Shown: in pieces, positions 32,275-45,320 of the stretch
Position numbering within the stretch: the first letter of the stretch is position 1
Layout: the number at the start of each line of letters is the position of its first letter
NCBI GenBank assembly: GCA_034406715.1
Contig: CP137874.1
Coordinates: 806,001-870,000 of the forward strand
Direction: 5' to 3'
DNA from: Rhodotorula mucilaginosa
Taxonomy: Eukaryota; Basidiomycota; Microbotryomycetes; Sporidiobolales; Sporidiobolaceae
DNA length: 64,000 bases
Notes under the pieces: generated by a model
Told to the model about the DNA's origin: nothing
Databases searched by the model: none
Seen by the model: only the letters and a program-made list of their open reading frames with translations
Made by a program: the position numbers and the translations under genes

Positions 32275-33420
32275 TTATGTTGTACTGGTCCGTTCGTCGG
32301 CTGCTGTTTGCGGAGGGCTGAGCCTCGCGCCGAGTCCCGCGTGTCGTCTCGCGTCGCCATCCTTGCCGCCGCCGCTGGTTACCGCATTCTTCTGCATCCC
32401 GAGTGCCTCGGCCACGATCTCGTTCCACTCCATCTGCCCCTGCGCTCTCCTCTCGAAACCGACCGCGTCGGGCGGCAGCTCCGCGGCGTCCAAGGAGCCG
32501 TAATATGCGAGGAGGGCGGTATCGAGGACGATGTCGGCCGTGAGACCCGTCACGGCGGAGTGGCGAGCAGATTTGGCGTCAGAAGCGCGTAAGGACGGCA
32601 GGGTGGAGAACGAGTGGAGGCGATACGGGCGTGAGAGGAGCCATGTATAATCTGTGTAGGTGTGCGAGAGCTTGTCGGTCCCGTCGTCGTCGTTGTCGTT
32701 GTCGAGCATCAAGAAAGATTGTAAGGGGAGGTGGAAAATCGCGTCGACCTCGTCGGGGTTCGGCTTGAGGAACGAAGGCAGGCAGGACGTGGAGGCCGTT
32801 TCGGGAGGTTGGAGGAGGAGGTAGACGACGGGGAGGACGACGAGCAGCGTGCGCGACGAGTAGGCCGGCAAGGTTGTCAAGTACAAGAGAGGAGCTGGGT
32901 CGGCTTTATTTGATAGTGGAGGTTGTCCCGGTCGGGGTGGTAGCGGGAGGCCAATCTCTTCGTGCGCTTCTCGTAGCTGCGAACGTATACGAGGGGGGTC
33001 AGATCCGAGGCGACAAAGAACTCGTCTCCGAAACGAAGCCTCACCGCCGTCCACTCTCCGCCTTCGCCGTCACCTTCTTCCCACCTTCCGCCCGGCAGAG
33101 CCGTCTCTCCGGGATGTGACCGTAGGTGTTTCGACCGCGTCGTGAGCGTGACCGACAATTCGCCCTTTGGGTCCAGGTGCAGCAAGACGAGGACGGCCGC
33201 CAATCGATTGGTGGGGTATCTTTTTCGAGAGGTCATCGGGGGGTCAGCGACGAGGTGAACACTCGGACAGTGTGTGTGGATTAGCGCACTCTATGGTCGG
33301 AGATGGAGCGCGGTACGCTGCCAAGCGGCGGAGACCTGAGCGAGCCTGAGGAGTCGCACCCGCGAGGGTTGTGGCCAGGGCAGCGTCGAGTTCAGCTAGG
33401 CTGCTGCTCCTGTCGGGCAT
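32275..33420 (-). CDS. PCD1: Nudix hydrolase, coenzyme A diphosphatase-like
   Basis: A three-exon gene. The proposed start at 33420 (MPDRSSSLAELDAALATTLA) belongs to a first exon that joins, through an intron with a weak donor (GTACCG), to YPTNRLAAVLVLLHLD. This is followed by ETALPGGRWEEGDGEGGEWT and, across a second intron (GTGAGG...CGCAG), LREAHEEIGLPLP. These together form a Nudix box with the catalytic R-E-x2-E-E core. The downstream LLYLTTLP, LLVVLPVVYLLL and DEVDAIFHLPLQSFL fit the CoA pyrophosphatase subgroup (yeast Pcd1, human NUDT7), which is often peroxisomal. No clear peroxisomal signal is seen at the C-terminus (ERTSTT). The symbol is tentative. If the first exon is wrong, the gene starts at 33236. 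Confidence 0.75.
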
Positions 33421-34476
33421 GCTGGACTTGCAGCTTTGGCGGAGCGTGCAGCAAGGTATGTAGACGAGGAGCAAAGGAGCGAAGAAGGAGCGGATCCGTC
33501 ATCTCCGCAAGCCGGTGCCCGTGATCATGACGAAGCATCTCGAAGAGGTGTCTCTGCCGCAGGGAAGTCTCGTCTAGCGTGCGCCGAGTCGCGGCGGTGG
33601 CAGCCCGCGCAGCAGCTGTATGCACGCCAACCAACAGTACCGCAGAGCCGTGTACAGGACTGACGTGTCGCCGTCGATCAAGACGTCTTGGAAAGTCGGC
33701 CGCGGGGTCAAAAGGCAATCGACGAGGGCAAAGCCCGAGGGCTGTGGCGTCGAGACCGCGGGAATCTACAGCAAAAGGCATGCCGTCTCGCTTGCCAGCT
33801 TCTAAGGCATCGATAACAAGAACGGCCCCCCTTTCCTTCCTACTCTTTACCAGCGCCAGCTTCGCCGCCGCGTCCTTCTCCCCGCGAGCTCGAGCTGCTC
33901 TGAGGGACGCGCTGCTCTCCCGCTCTCGCGCTCCGGACATTCTGGAATACGACTTCCGAAGCAACAAAAGAGTCAACAAAAAGTCTTTTCCTTGTCCCGC
34001 CCGGGCAGGCGCAGGCACCGGCTGCACGTGAATGCCGGTCCACCTCTGGATTGACTCTTCTTGACTGATTTCACGCGCACACTGCCACCTCTCCACACGC
34101 TGGACCCCCCGCTGATCCCTACATATTCCTTGCTTCGAGGCCGTTTTACACCCCCTCGTCCACTTCGACTTTGCCCGGAGCTAAGCGCCGGACATTGCAT
34201 TGCACATCTCCGCTCTCTCGCGCTCGTCGTTGTCGCCGCCGCCGCTTCTCCGAAGGTTACCCGTATACTACCAGCTTCCCGGTGTCGCTCCGTCTCGAGC
34301 AACGTTTCAGCCTGCCCACCATTCGCGCTCCCACGACCCCTTCTCTCGCCGCCGGGCTCGCCGTCGGATTGCAGCAGCAGACTCGCCGCGTTCCGATCAA
34401 GTTTTTTCCCGCCTCGACTCGCACCTCGTCTCTCGCCCTCCGCACTCGCTCCTTTGCCACGACCAGACCACGCAGG
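33421..34476 (+). promoter_or_regulatory. Nudix-malic enzyme intergenic region with an ATG-less mitochondrial-type leader frame
   Basis: The first part (33421 to about 34065) is a divergent promoter with no supported gene. From 34069 to the malic enzyme ATG at 34477 the same frame is open and its last 75 codons read like a mitochondrial presequence: no acidic patches, many Arg/Ser/Thr, and the end LALRTRSFATTRPRR. No ATG occurs in that frame. It could be translated from a near-cognate codon or from an upstream exon, giving a mitochondrial form in addition to the cytosolic one. Confidence 0.5.
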
Positions 34477-37533
<3,057 letters not shown>

Positions 37534-38100
37534 AGGGCCGGCGGGATCTTGTACTCGGGTGGCGTTTGATTCTCGGAGGAGCTCCCTCCTTTCTCATTGC
37601 GCTTGGATGTGCGGTTCATAGATTCAGGAGACGCATGACTTGAAGGTGGCTTTACTGTACAGCAACACGGACCGGCAGACTCGCCGGCGCGACTCTTGAC
37701 CGACCCTTTTCCTAGCTTCTCGTGAGGAGCGGGGAAATGCAAAAATTCGTTCATTCGCAGTTGATTGCCCTGCCACAGCGAGGAGAGCATACTTCCGAGT
37801 GAGAAAGTGCTTAAAGGTAGAGACGTATAGAGTATGAACGGGAGATGGGCTTCTCGGCGCGGCCGCCGCCGTTTCTTGCCAGCTTCTGCTTGATGAACCC
37901 GGTTCCTACTCTCCTTTACCGTCCCTTTGCTCCCACTTTGCTATACCCATCTATCCGTGCAGCATGAAGGTAACTCTATGTTCGAACCTGAATTAGCTGA
38001 GTTTCTGAATCCCTAATGGCTCGACATGTTTCTCCTCCGCCTTTCGCCCGTTCGCTGCGGTCTTCGGCTGTTTCTCACAAGAAGGGCTTCTCTCATAATT
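37534..38100 (+). pseudogene. Relic of the OPI3 leader and first exon behind malic enzyme
   Basis: The DNA after the malic enzyme stop aligns with 49791-50360, which is the leader, first exon and first intron start of OPI3. Shared blocks include CTCATTGCGCTTGGATGTG, TGGCTTTACTGTACAGCAA and GATGAACCCGG. The ATG is kept (about 37973), but the following coding sequence has diverged and contains stops, so only a dead first exon remains. Beyond about 38100 the similarity fades and the FB7 leader begins. This shows that malic enzyme and OPI3 were originally neighbours and that the block was duplicated. Confidence 0.75.
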
Positions 38101-38922
38101 TGCTGTTGCTGCACTTTCGATAGAGCGTCAGGCGCCGCTCTGCTTGAGCTTTGTCGCTTGGCAAGATCGCGAGACGCCACCGCGGCCTAATTCGGGGTGA
38201 TTCGGGAGACCAAGGTTGGAGCTTGTCGTTCCTTCACCTATCTCCCAAGCTGTTACTCCAGACTAAAGTCAGCAGAACAACAATGTTGGACAAATCCGGT
38301 GCTCGCTGAATCCTGCTTGCTTGCTGTTGCTCAAACTCCTCGCCCGCAAATACCCGTCCGCCTGTTCTCCTCGTCGTGGTTTCAGGATCCACGTACTCGC
38401 CATATTTTGGCAGGATACAGGATGAAATGCAATTAGAGGGAGACCGAGTCTAGTCCAGAGCATGCGAAGAGCGGTCGATTCACTCGATTCACTCGATCAC
38501 GTGAAAGTTTGTCGCAGCTGTCGCTCCCACAGATTTGGCCCCCCGTCGCTTCCACCGCTCGAGTTCGCTTCGGAGGCAGAACTTTGCTAGACCAACTCGG
38601 AGACGGGTGACCGGTGCTCGGATTCGGCCCGCGGCTTGAAGTGCACGCTCCCCTCGAGAGGTGCACGCTCCGCCTCTTCGCCTTTCGTCGTTATCTCGTC
38701 CTCTCCAGCGACTCGACACCCTGTCTCCAGCGGGAACTGACAGTCTGACACCTTTGACTCGAAGAGCTCTCCAGCCAGGTAAGCGGCTAGCTCCTTCGGG
38801 CCTATTTACGCGCTCGCTGACCGCAAGGATTGTGTGCAAGCAGCTCGCTCGAACCTCCACTACACACAAGTCCTTCCGCCGCGCCAAAGAGGAAAGCCAA
38901 CGGCTATACGAGCTTTCGCGAG
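38101..38922 (+). promoter_or_regulatory. FB7 promoter and leader, copy of the FB2 leader
   Basis: No gene is supported. A TCACGTGA palindrome at 38497-38504 corresponds to the one upstream of FB2, with similar flanks (TTCGCTTCGGAGGCAGAAC in both). A probable 49-bp 5' UTR intron spans 38779-38827 (GTAAGC...AAG), equivalent to that of FB2. Confidence 0.55.
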
Positions 38923-40091
38923 ATGCCTCGGCAGCAGCCGGCATCTCTTCTCTCGCTGCCGGACGAGCTCCTCGCCCGGATTATCTTCAACTGCGGAGAG
39001 GACGTCGACCTGCGAATGGACGACATCCACCCGCTTTGGCCGCTCACACACGTCTGCCGCCGCATCCGCAAGCTCGCCCAGGCAGTCTTGTACCGCCATG
39101 CTTGCCTGGGTCCTGGCTCGAAAGCGACCCCGCACTTGCGGGCAATCGTAGGGCAGAATCCGTCGCCTGGCCAGCTCACCCACACCTTGACAATCTCCGG
39201 GACCAGCACCAAACGCGGGGCACATGACTTTGAGCTTGTACAGGCAGTGGCTTCTCGGGTATCCAACCTGAAGCAGCTGATGGTCTTTTTCATCACGACG
39301 GAGGGAGCGTCCTCCATCCTGGGGGAATTGCCATCGGCGTCTTTGGAGCACCTTCAGATGCACTTTTCCCGGACTCCTGTCTCGTTTCAATGGAGCGATT
39401 TGTGGGGTCAGATCATCCGTTTCCCAAAGCTGCGCTTGCTCGCATGCCAGGACGGGTCCCCCGAAGCGGAACTCGTGCCTCGCGTTCCAGTTCAATCAGG
39501 GCAACACATATATCTGCCACAGCTTGTCAAGCTGCATATAACTGACTACATTCTGATTGAGATCTTTGGGGCGGCGGGACCTTTGCGGCGGATCCTACCC
39601 AACTTGCGGGAATTGAAGATCAGGATATCGCACTCTCAAGATGCGTCGCCATAACGGCCCTTGTTTCCGAAGCACCCGCTGGCCTGGAAGCTCTGAAATT
39701 ACTCCCAGGCGTCTTTATACCCGCAACTCCGCGCCAATACCTCCCGGCCTTACCTGCCCTTCCTCACCTGACTCACCTCGAGCTCGGAATAGGAACCTTT
39801 ATCGAATCCGAGCTCCTGCGTTATCTTGCAGTGTCGCCTCTGAAGTCAATCAAGTTTGATTTTTGCGCACCAGTGACTGACCGCATACTTCAAGCACTCA
39901 CCGGACCAGGACGTCCACCGCAGTTACGTGAGATTTGCCTTGATCACATCGAAGTTGCCGGACCAAATGAAGTCAGGAATGAGCTGGAGGACGTTTACTC
40001 AGAGGCAGGCATGAGCGGAGATCTGGACAAGATTCAGCGCCGACTTTGCCCAGAGTGGCCCGACGGCGGGACGGAACAAGGTCTGCGTCTT
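38923..40091 (+). pseudogene. F-box/LRR-like gene FB7 (family A), frameshifted and cut by a retroelement
   Basis: It starts MPRQQPASLLSLPDELLARI, closest in leader to FB2. The F-box, VCRRIRKLAQAVLYRHA and leucine-rich strands are intact up to about 39650. There a single missing base ends the frame (SQDASP-stop), while the family sequence continues in the next frame (ITALVSEAPAGLEALKLLPG to TGPGRPPQLREICLDH). At 40091/40092, within the conserved GGTEQGLR motif, the sequence passes into a retroelement LTR, so the C-terminal module is lost. The gene is dead by two independent events. Confidence 0.9.
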
Positions 40092-40351
40092 TGGAAGGAT
40101 CGGGTCGATCCAACACTGCAGGCTCAGACCAAAGACGTAGGCACAGGTATTGCAGCCTGGTCCTGCTGTTAGCCGAAGCCGTAGCGAGAGACCTGATAAG
40201 AAAATCTACGTACCTGGTCCTGCTGTTAGCCGAAGCCGTAGCGAGAGACCAGGTTCAGACCAGTTGACGCGAGGTCAACTTCCCCGCGCGCTACTTGCGC
40301 CTCCCCTCCATCACCATACCAGTCCGCTCGTGGTGAGGCGAGAGCCTTACA
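40092..40351 (-). repeat. Left (3') LTR of chromovirus copy 1, 260 bp with a 57-bp insertion
   Basis: The ends read TGGAAGG...CCTTACA on the plus strand, i.e. TGTAAGG...CCTTCCA in element sense. It matches the 203-bp LTR at 45118-45320 base for base except for a 57-bp extra block at about 40193-40249, made of a 37-bp repeat of adjacent LTR sequence plus about 20 unrelated bases. Confidence 0.88.
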
Positions 40352-43300
40352 CCCTCCCCTCCCCTCCTCAGCGAAGACCCTCTTCGCTAGACGTCCCCCC
40401 TCCTCTTCTTCTCCTCCCACTCGTCCATCGCCTCCAAGTCCTCCACCGTGCTCAGCGACTCCCAAGTGCTCTGGTCGTCCGGCCATCCGAGCCACTTGAC
40501 GAGGAACTTGCGGTTCTTGCCCCTCCCCTTCTCGTCGAGAATGGCCTCGACGGTCCATTCCTTCTCGCCGTCGACATCGATGGGGTCGGGTCGAGGAGGT
40601 TCGCGGGCGGCATAGGCGAGCGGGTCGTTCTCAATGTAGGCCTTCAGTTTTGAAGCGTGAAACACTGGGTGTGCGCGATCCGAAGCCGGGAGAGCGAGTC
40701 GATAAGTCGAGGTTTCGGGGGAGGCCTCCTCGACGGTGTACGGTCCGTCCCAGCGAGCGAAAAGCTTGGCGGCTCGAGCGTCCTGCGACTTGCTCTTGAA
40801 GCGAGAGCGTCTGTCCGACGAGTCGACCATGACTCGTTGACCCTTCTCGAAGGGCGGCTCCTTGCCGCGTTTCCGGTTCGCCTGCTCCGCCTGTCGAACT
40901 TTGGCCGCCGCGAGAGCGTCCCGAGCTTCCCTCAGCTGCTGCTCCCGCGCTTCGAGCGTCCACTCGACCGCCGGCATGTCCGAGGGGGTGGAGGCGGGCG
41001 GTGGGGAAATGAACGGGCGGTAACCGAGCACGAGTTCGAAAGGGGACGACCCTATCGATTCGTTCGTGGCGAGGTTGATGGCGAGCTCGACGGTCGGCAG
41101 GTGGGAGACCCAGTCTTTCTGTTGTCGCGAGACGTATTGCCGCAAAACTTGGACGACCGTTTTGTTCGTCCGTTCGCTCCGTCCGTCCGTCTCAGGGTGA
41201 AAAGCTGTCGACAACTGGACTTGGTACCGAGGCGCTTGTGCAAGCTCTTCCAGAACTTGCTCGTGACGAGCTTGTCCCGGTCCGAAACCAGCCGCTCGGG
41301 CGTGCCGAAGAAGCGCACCCACTCTGAAAAGAAGAGTCCGGCGACCTCCTTCGCGCCGTCCTTGGCCTTGCACGCGACGAGCCGAGTGTAGCCGGAGAGG
41401 CGGTCGGTGATCGTCAAGAGCATATCCTTGCCCTCCGAGGCGGGGAGCGGCCCCACAAAGTCGAGAGCGACGTCGGCGAAGGGGCGAGGCGGAACCGGCA
41501 GAGGGTGGAGTCGTCCGGCACGCCGCGTCGTCCTCGCCTTGTGCCTCTGGCACCCGTCGCATGAAGCCACGTACTCCTCAACCTGCTTCGCCATTCCTGT
41601 CCAGTAGAACGAAGCCGAAAGAGCCGCAAGAGTCTTTTTCGCGCCGAAATGCCCGAGAGCGTCGTGAGCGTCGTGAAGGAGGGCCTCTCGGATCTCCGCG
41701 TCGTCGGGGACCACCAGCCTCGTCGCCTCGAAGTACAGCAAACCGTCCCGCTCCTCAAAGCCCGGGGCGGAGTCGAGATTCCGTCCGAGTTGGGCGCAGA
41801 AAGCATCCGTCGAGTACTTGTCCTTGACCCGCTGGACAAAGCTTCGAGGGAGCGCCACCGTCGAGATGCCGCATACCGCCAGGGTCGGGTCGTCCGGAAA
41901 CGAGAACCGACTCATTGCGTCCGCCACGGCGTTCTTCTTGCCGGGGATGTACGCGAGCTCGTAATCGTAGTCCGCCAAAGTCTCCATCCACCTCGCCTGC
42001 CGCTTGGAGAGGGTTTGTTGGGTCTTGAAGTGTCGTAGAGTATCATGGTCGGTGAGGACCTTGAACTTGACGCCCAGTAACTCCAATCTCCAAGCCTTCA
42101 TCGCCGCCACCACGCCCAACAACTCCTGCTCGTGCGTCGAGTAGTTGCGCTCGGCGGAGATGTACTGCCGCGACCAGAATCCGCACGGCCGAGCCGTCCT
42201 CCAGTCCTCCCCTTGCAGCAACACCGCTCCGATCCCGACCTTGCTCGCGTCCGTCATCAACCAGATCGGCTCCGACGAATCTTGGTCGAGGGGTCGGAGA
42301 ACCGGGAGCGACGTCACGATCTTCTTGATCGCCTCGAACGCACCTTCCTCCTTCGATCCCCACAGCCTCGGGACGTTGGTGACGCCCTTCTTGGTGAGCG
42401 GAGTGAGGACGGCGGTGTGTTCGGCGAGTTGAGGGATGAATTTTCGTAGATATTGGACGAGTCCCAAAAACCCGCGTACTTGTGCGACGGTGCGAGGTCG
42501 CGGCCACTGTCGGATCTTGTCCACCTTGCTTGAATCTGCTGCGAGCCCTTCGCGTGAGATGACGTGACCAAGAAAGTCGGCCTTGAGCGTGAAGAGATCG
42601 GTCTTCTTCGGCGACGCGTAAAGGCCTGCTTCCCGAAGCGCCTGCAGGACGCTCCGGACGTTCCGCTCGTGCTCGTCGATCGTCTTGGAGTAGATGATTA
42701 CGTCGTCGACGAAGGCCTGACAACAAACGCCGATCAAGTGTCGGAGCGCCTCGTTGATCCTCGCCTGATGAGTGGCGGGAGCGTTGCACAGACCCTGCGG
42801 CATCACCGTCCACTCGAACAACCCCCATGGCGTCTTGATTGCCGTCTTCTTGATGTCCTCCTCGGCGACGGGCGTCTGGAAGAAAGCATTGGTGAGGTCG
42901 ATCTTGCCCCAGATTCGCGCCTGCGCCGCCTCGCTGAGGATCTCGTCCGGTTTCGGCAACGGCGTCCGGTCCTTGACGGTGTTGTCGTTGAGGACGCGGT
43001 AGTCGTTGACCCATCGAGGGTCGGCGCCTGGATCCTTCTTCGGGATTACGAACGCCGCCGAGGCGTACGGAGAGGTCGAGGGTCGAAGTCTTCCCGACTC
43101 GACGTGCTCGTCCAACGCCTTCTTCCACTTCTCCCTCCACTTCCTGGGCACGTTGAAGCCCCTCTGATTCTGCACCTTCTTCGGGTCGATCGACTTGATC
43201 CGGTGTCGAGTCCGGACGCGGTCGAGGTACTCCGGCGAAAGAGGAGGGAGCGTCTCGGGGAAGACGTCCCTGAACTCCCTCATGATCCGCTTCGCCCGCT

Positions 43301-45117
43301 CATTCATCTCCTTCCCCTCTTCGGTATCGGCCTGCACCCCAGCGACGAGATGTTCCACCGCTTGGCCGAACCAATCCAGACGTTCCTCCTCGGACGCCTC
43401 ACTCATCGCTTCGAGACGCGTCAAGGGGCCTTCGACGTCGGCGTAGAGGTCGTGCGGGTACGGCGAGTCGGGCTGCTCGCGCAGGAGTCTCGGTTCGGGG
43501 TACAGAACGATGGAGATCCGATGTTGATGAAGGAAGTTGTTGCCGAGGACGATTTGTAGCGGGGATTCCAGGGGCGCCACCAGCAGAGTCGTGTAACCGG
43601 CGACCCATGACCGATTCTCGAGACCGAGACGGATGCGGATAGCTGAAGAGATCGAATGCACCGGGGCGTTCTCCTTGAACGCCCCCCGACAAGCTACAGG
43701 CACCTTCAAGCGAAACGCCTCCAACCCCAACTCCCTGACCAACTCATCTGAAATGAGAGAGACCGGGGAGCCAGAGTCAGCAAGCGCGTTCGCCACGGTG
43801 CCTGAGCGATCGGACCCGAGGCGGAGCCTGAGGAGGGGTAGAGCGTACCCGTCCGAGTCCGAGTCGGATCCTTCCGCGAGCGACTCGGGGAGGTCGATCT
43901 CCTCCTCCGCCTGGATGGCGGCGACGGTGACGCGAGTGGTCGTGCTGGTCGTCGCCGATGACTCCTTGATCTCTGGAACCGGGTCGCCGACCTTCCATCC
44001 TTGGGGGATCTCAACCTTCTGCGGCGCCTTCGACCAGTCGGTGCAGGCCGCCGCCTCATGTCCGGCGCGGAGCTTTCTGCAACGGAAGCATCCGCGGTTC
44101 GCGCGAAGCCAGTCCTTCTCCTTGGACGTGAGCTTGTTTACGCGCGGGCGGTCCTCCGAGGTGTTCGCCGAAGGGGGAGCGGAAGAGAAACGTCCGGTCG
44201 CGGACGAGGTCGTGGTCGCCGTGCCGGTCGCCTTGGCCCTCTTCGTCGCCTCTTTGATCTGCGCCGCGTTCGACTCCTTGCGCCTCGCGATCCTCGCCCA
44301 CTCGTCGCGCGCTTCGCGGTCGAATTTTTCGTAGTCGACCTCGGCGTTGGCGGTGGGAGTCTGGGTGGCGCTGGTGAGATAGGCGGCGGACTGATCGTCC
44401 TCGTGGAACCCCGTTCCCTTGAGCGACGTGCCGCGACGGAGGATCGACGCCAACTCTTCGTCCATGCCGTAGAGGAGGTTCTTAACGAAGTCGCGCGTCG
44501 ACATCATGCGATCCGTGAGGAGAAGGTGGTCGGAGCGGAGCTGTTGCGACCACATCTCGTAGTCTTGCCCGTTCTGCTTCGAGTCGCGGATCCTCTTCTC
44601 GGTGAGCCAGACGAAGTCGGGAGGGAGAGCGCGCTTGTTGAGCTCCTTGAGGAAGTCGTCGTACTTCTTGTCGAGGTGCGCGCTCTGGTTCGAGTGGAAC
44701 CACGAGTCGAGTTCCGGCAAGTTCCCGAGGCCGGCTCCCAGCCACATGATCTTTTCGGAGTCGTCCGTGATCCTCTTGAGCTGGAAGAAGAGCTTGGCGT
44801 ACATGGTGAAGGTGCGGAGGTCCTTGGGCGAGTTCCCGAGGAGGACCGGGGCCTTGCCGGCCAGGGAAGAGGCCGGAGTCGGGGTGGTGGTGGTCATCTT
44901 GGGTGGTGCTCGCCGGTCGGGTCCGTCTTCGTCTGATTCAGCGCCTGAGAGGGACGAAGAGTCGTCCAGTTGAACGATGCCGGGAGGTGGGGGAGGTTCG
45001 TCGCGAGTTCTCGACCGCTTGTCGAGGTAGCAGGCGGGGTCGATGTGTAGCCCTCCCCCGGCTCGAGTACGGGACCGGGTGTTGTAGGCGGCCACTCTGC
45101 CGCTACGTCAAAAAAAG

Positions 45118-45320
45118 TGGAAGGATCGGGTCGATCCAACACTGCAGGCTCAGACCAAAGACGTAGGCACAGGTATTGCAGCCTGGTCCTGCTGTTAGCC
45201 GAAGCCGTAGCGAGAGACCAGGTTCAGACCAGTTGACGCGAGGTCAACTTCCCCGCGCGCTACTTGCGCCTCCCCTCCATCACCATACCAGTCCGCTCGT
45301 GGTGAGGCGAGAGCCTTACA
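45118..45320 (-). repeat. Shared LTR (203 bp) between chromovirus copies 1 and 2
   Basis: This single LTR is the 5' LTR of copy 1 and at the same time the 3' LTR of copy 2. The boundaries are set by the TG...CA ends and by the adjoining purine tract (element sense) at 45321 onward. One LTR between two internal regions is the usual product of recombination between LTRs. Confidence 0.88.

Larger units (their letters stand above)
40092..45320 (-). mobile_element. Ty3/gypsy chromovirus LTR retrotransposon, copy 1
   Basis: A complete-length element in minus orientation, LTR to LTR. Its parts, from right to left, are: Gag-like region with a CCHC-like knuckle (about 43.9-44.9 kb), aspartic protease (LADSGSPVSLI), reverse transcriptase (FVDDVIIYS), RNase H (LMTDASKVGIGAVL), integrase with an HHCC domain, and a C-terminal chromodomain (FLVKWLGWPDDQSTW, about 40.45-40.6 kb) that in this group directs integration to chromatin marks. 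A purine-rich tract abuts the left LTR. The element looks very young. Its main reading frame appears broken about once. It sits inside the F-box gene FB7. Confidence 0.93.

Noticed and set aside
33392-34096. A 234-codon minus-strand frame in the Nudix-malic enzyme spacer
   Set aside because: Low complexity, no motif, and it overlaps the likely first Nudix exon in another frame.
40085-40095. Target-site duplication of the retroelement
   Set aside because: The far end of the element pair is truncated at 47919, so no matching flank exists to compare.
42564-43559. A 331-codon plus-strand frame across the retroelement
   Set aside because: Antisense shadow of the element's pol region; it also recurs truncated in the second copy, as expected of a shadow.
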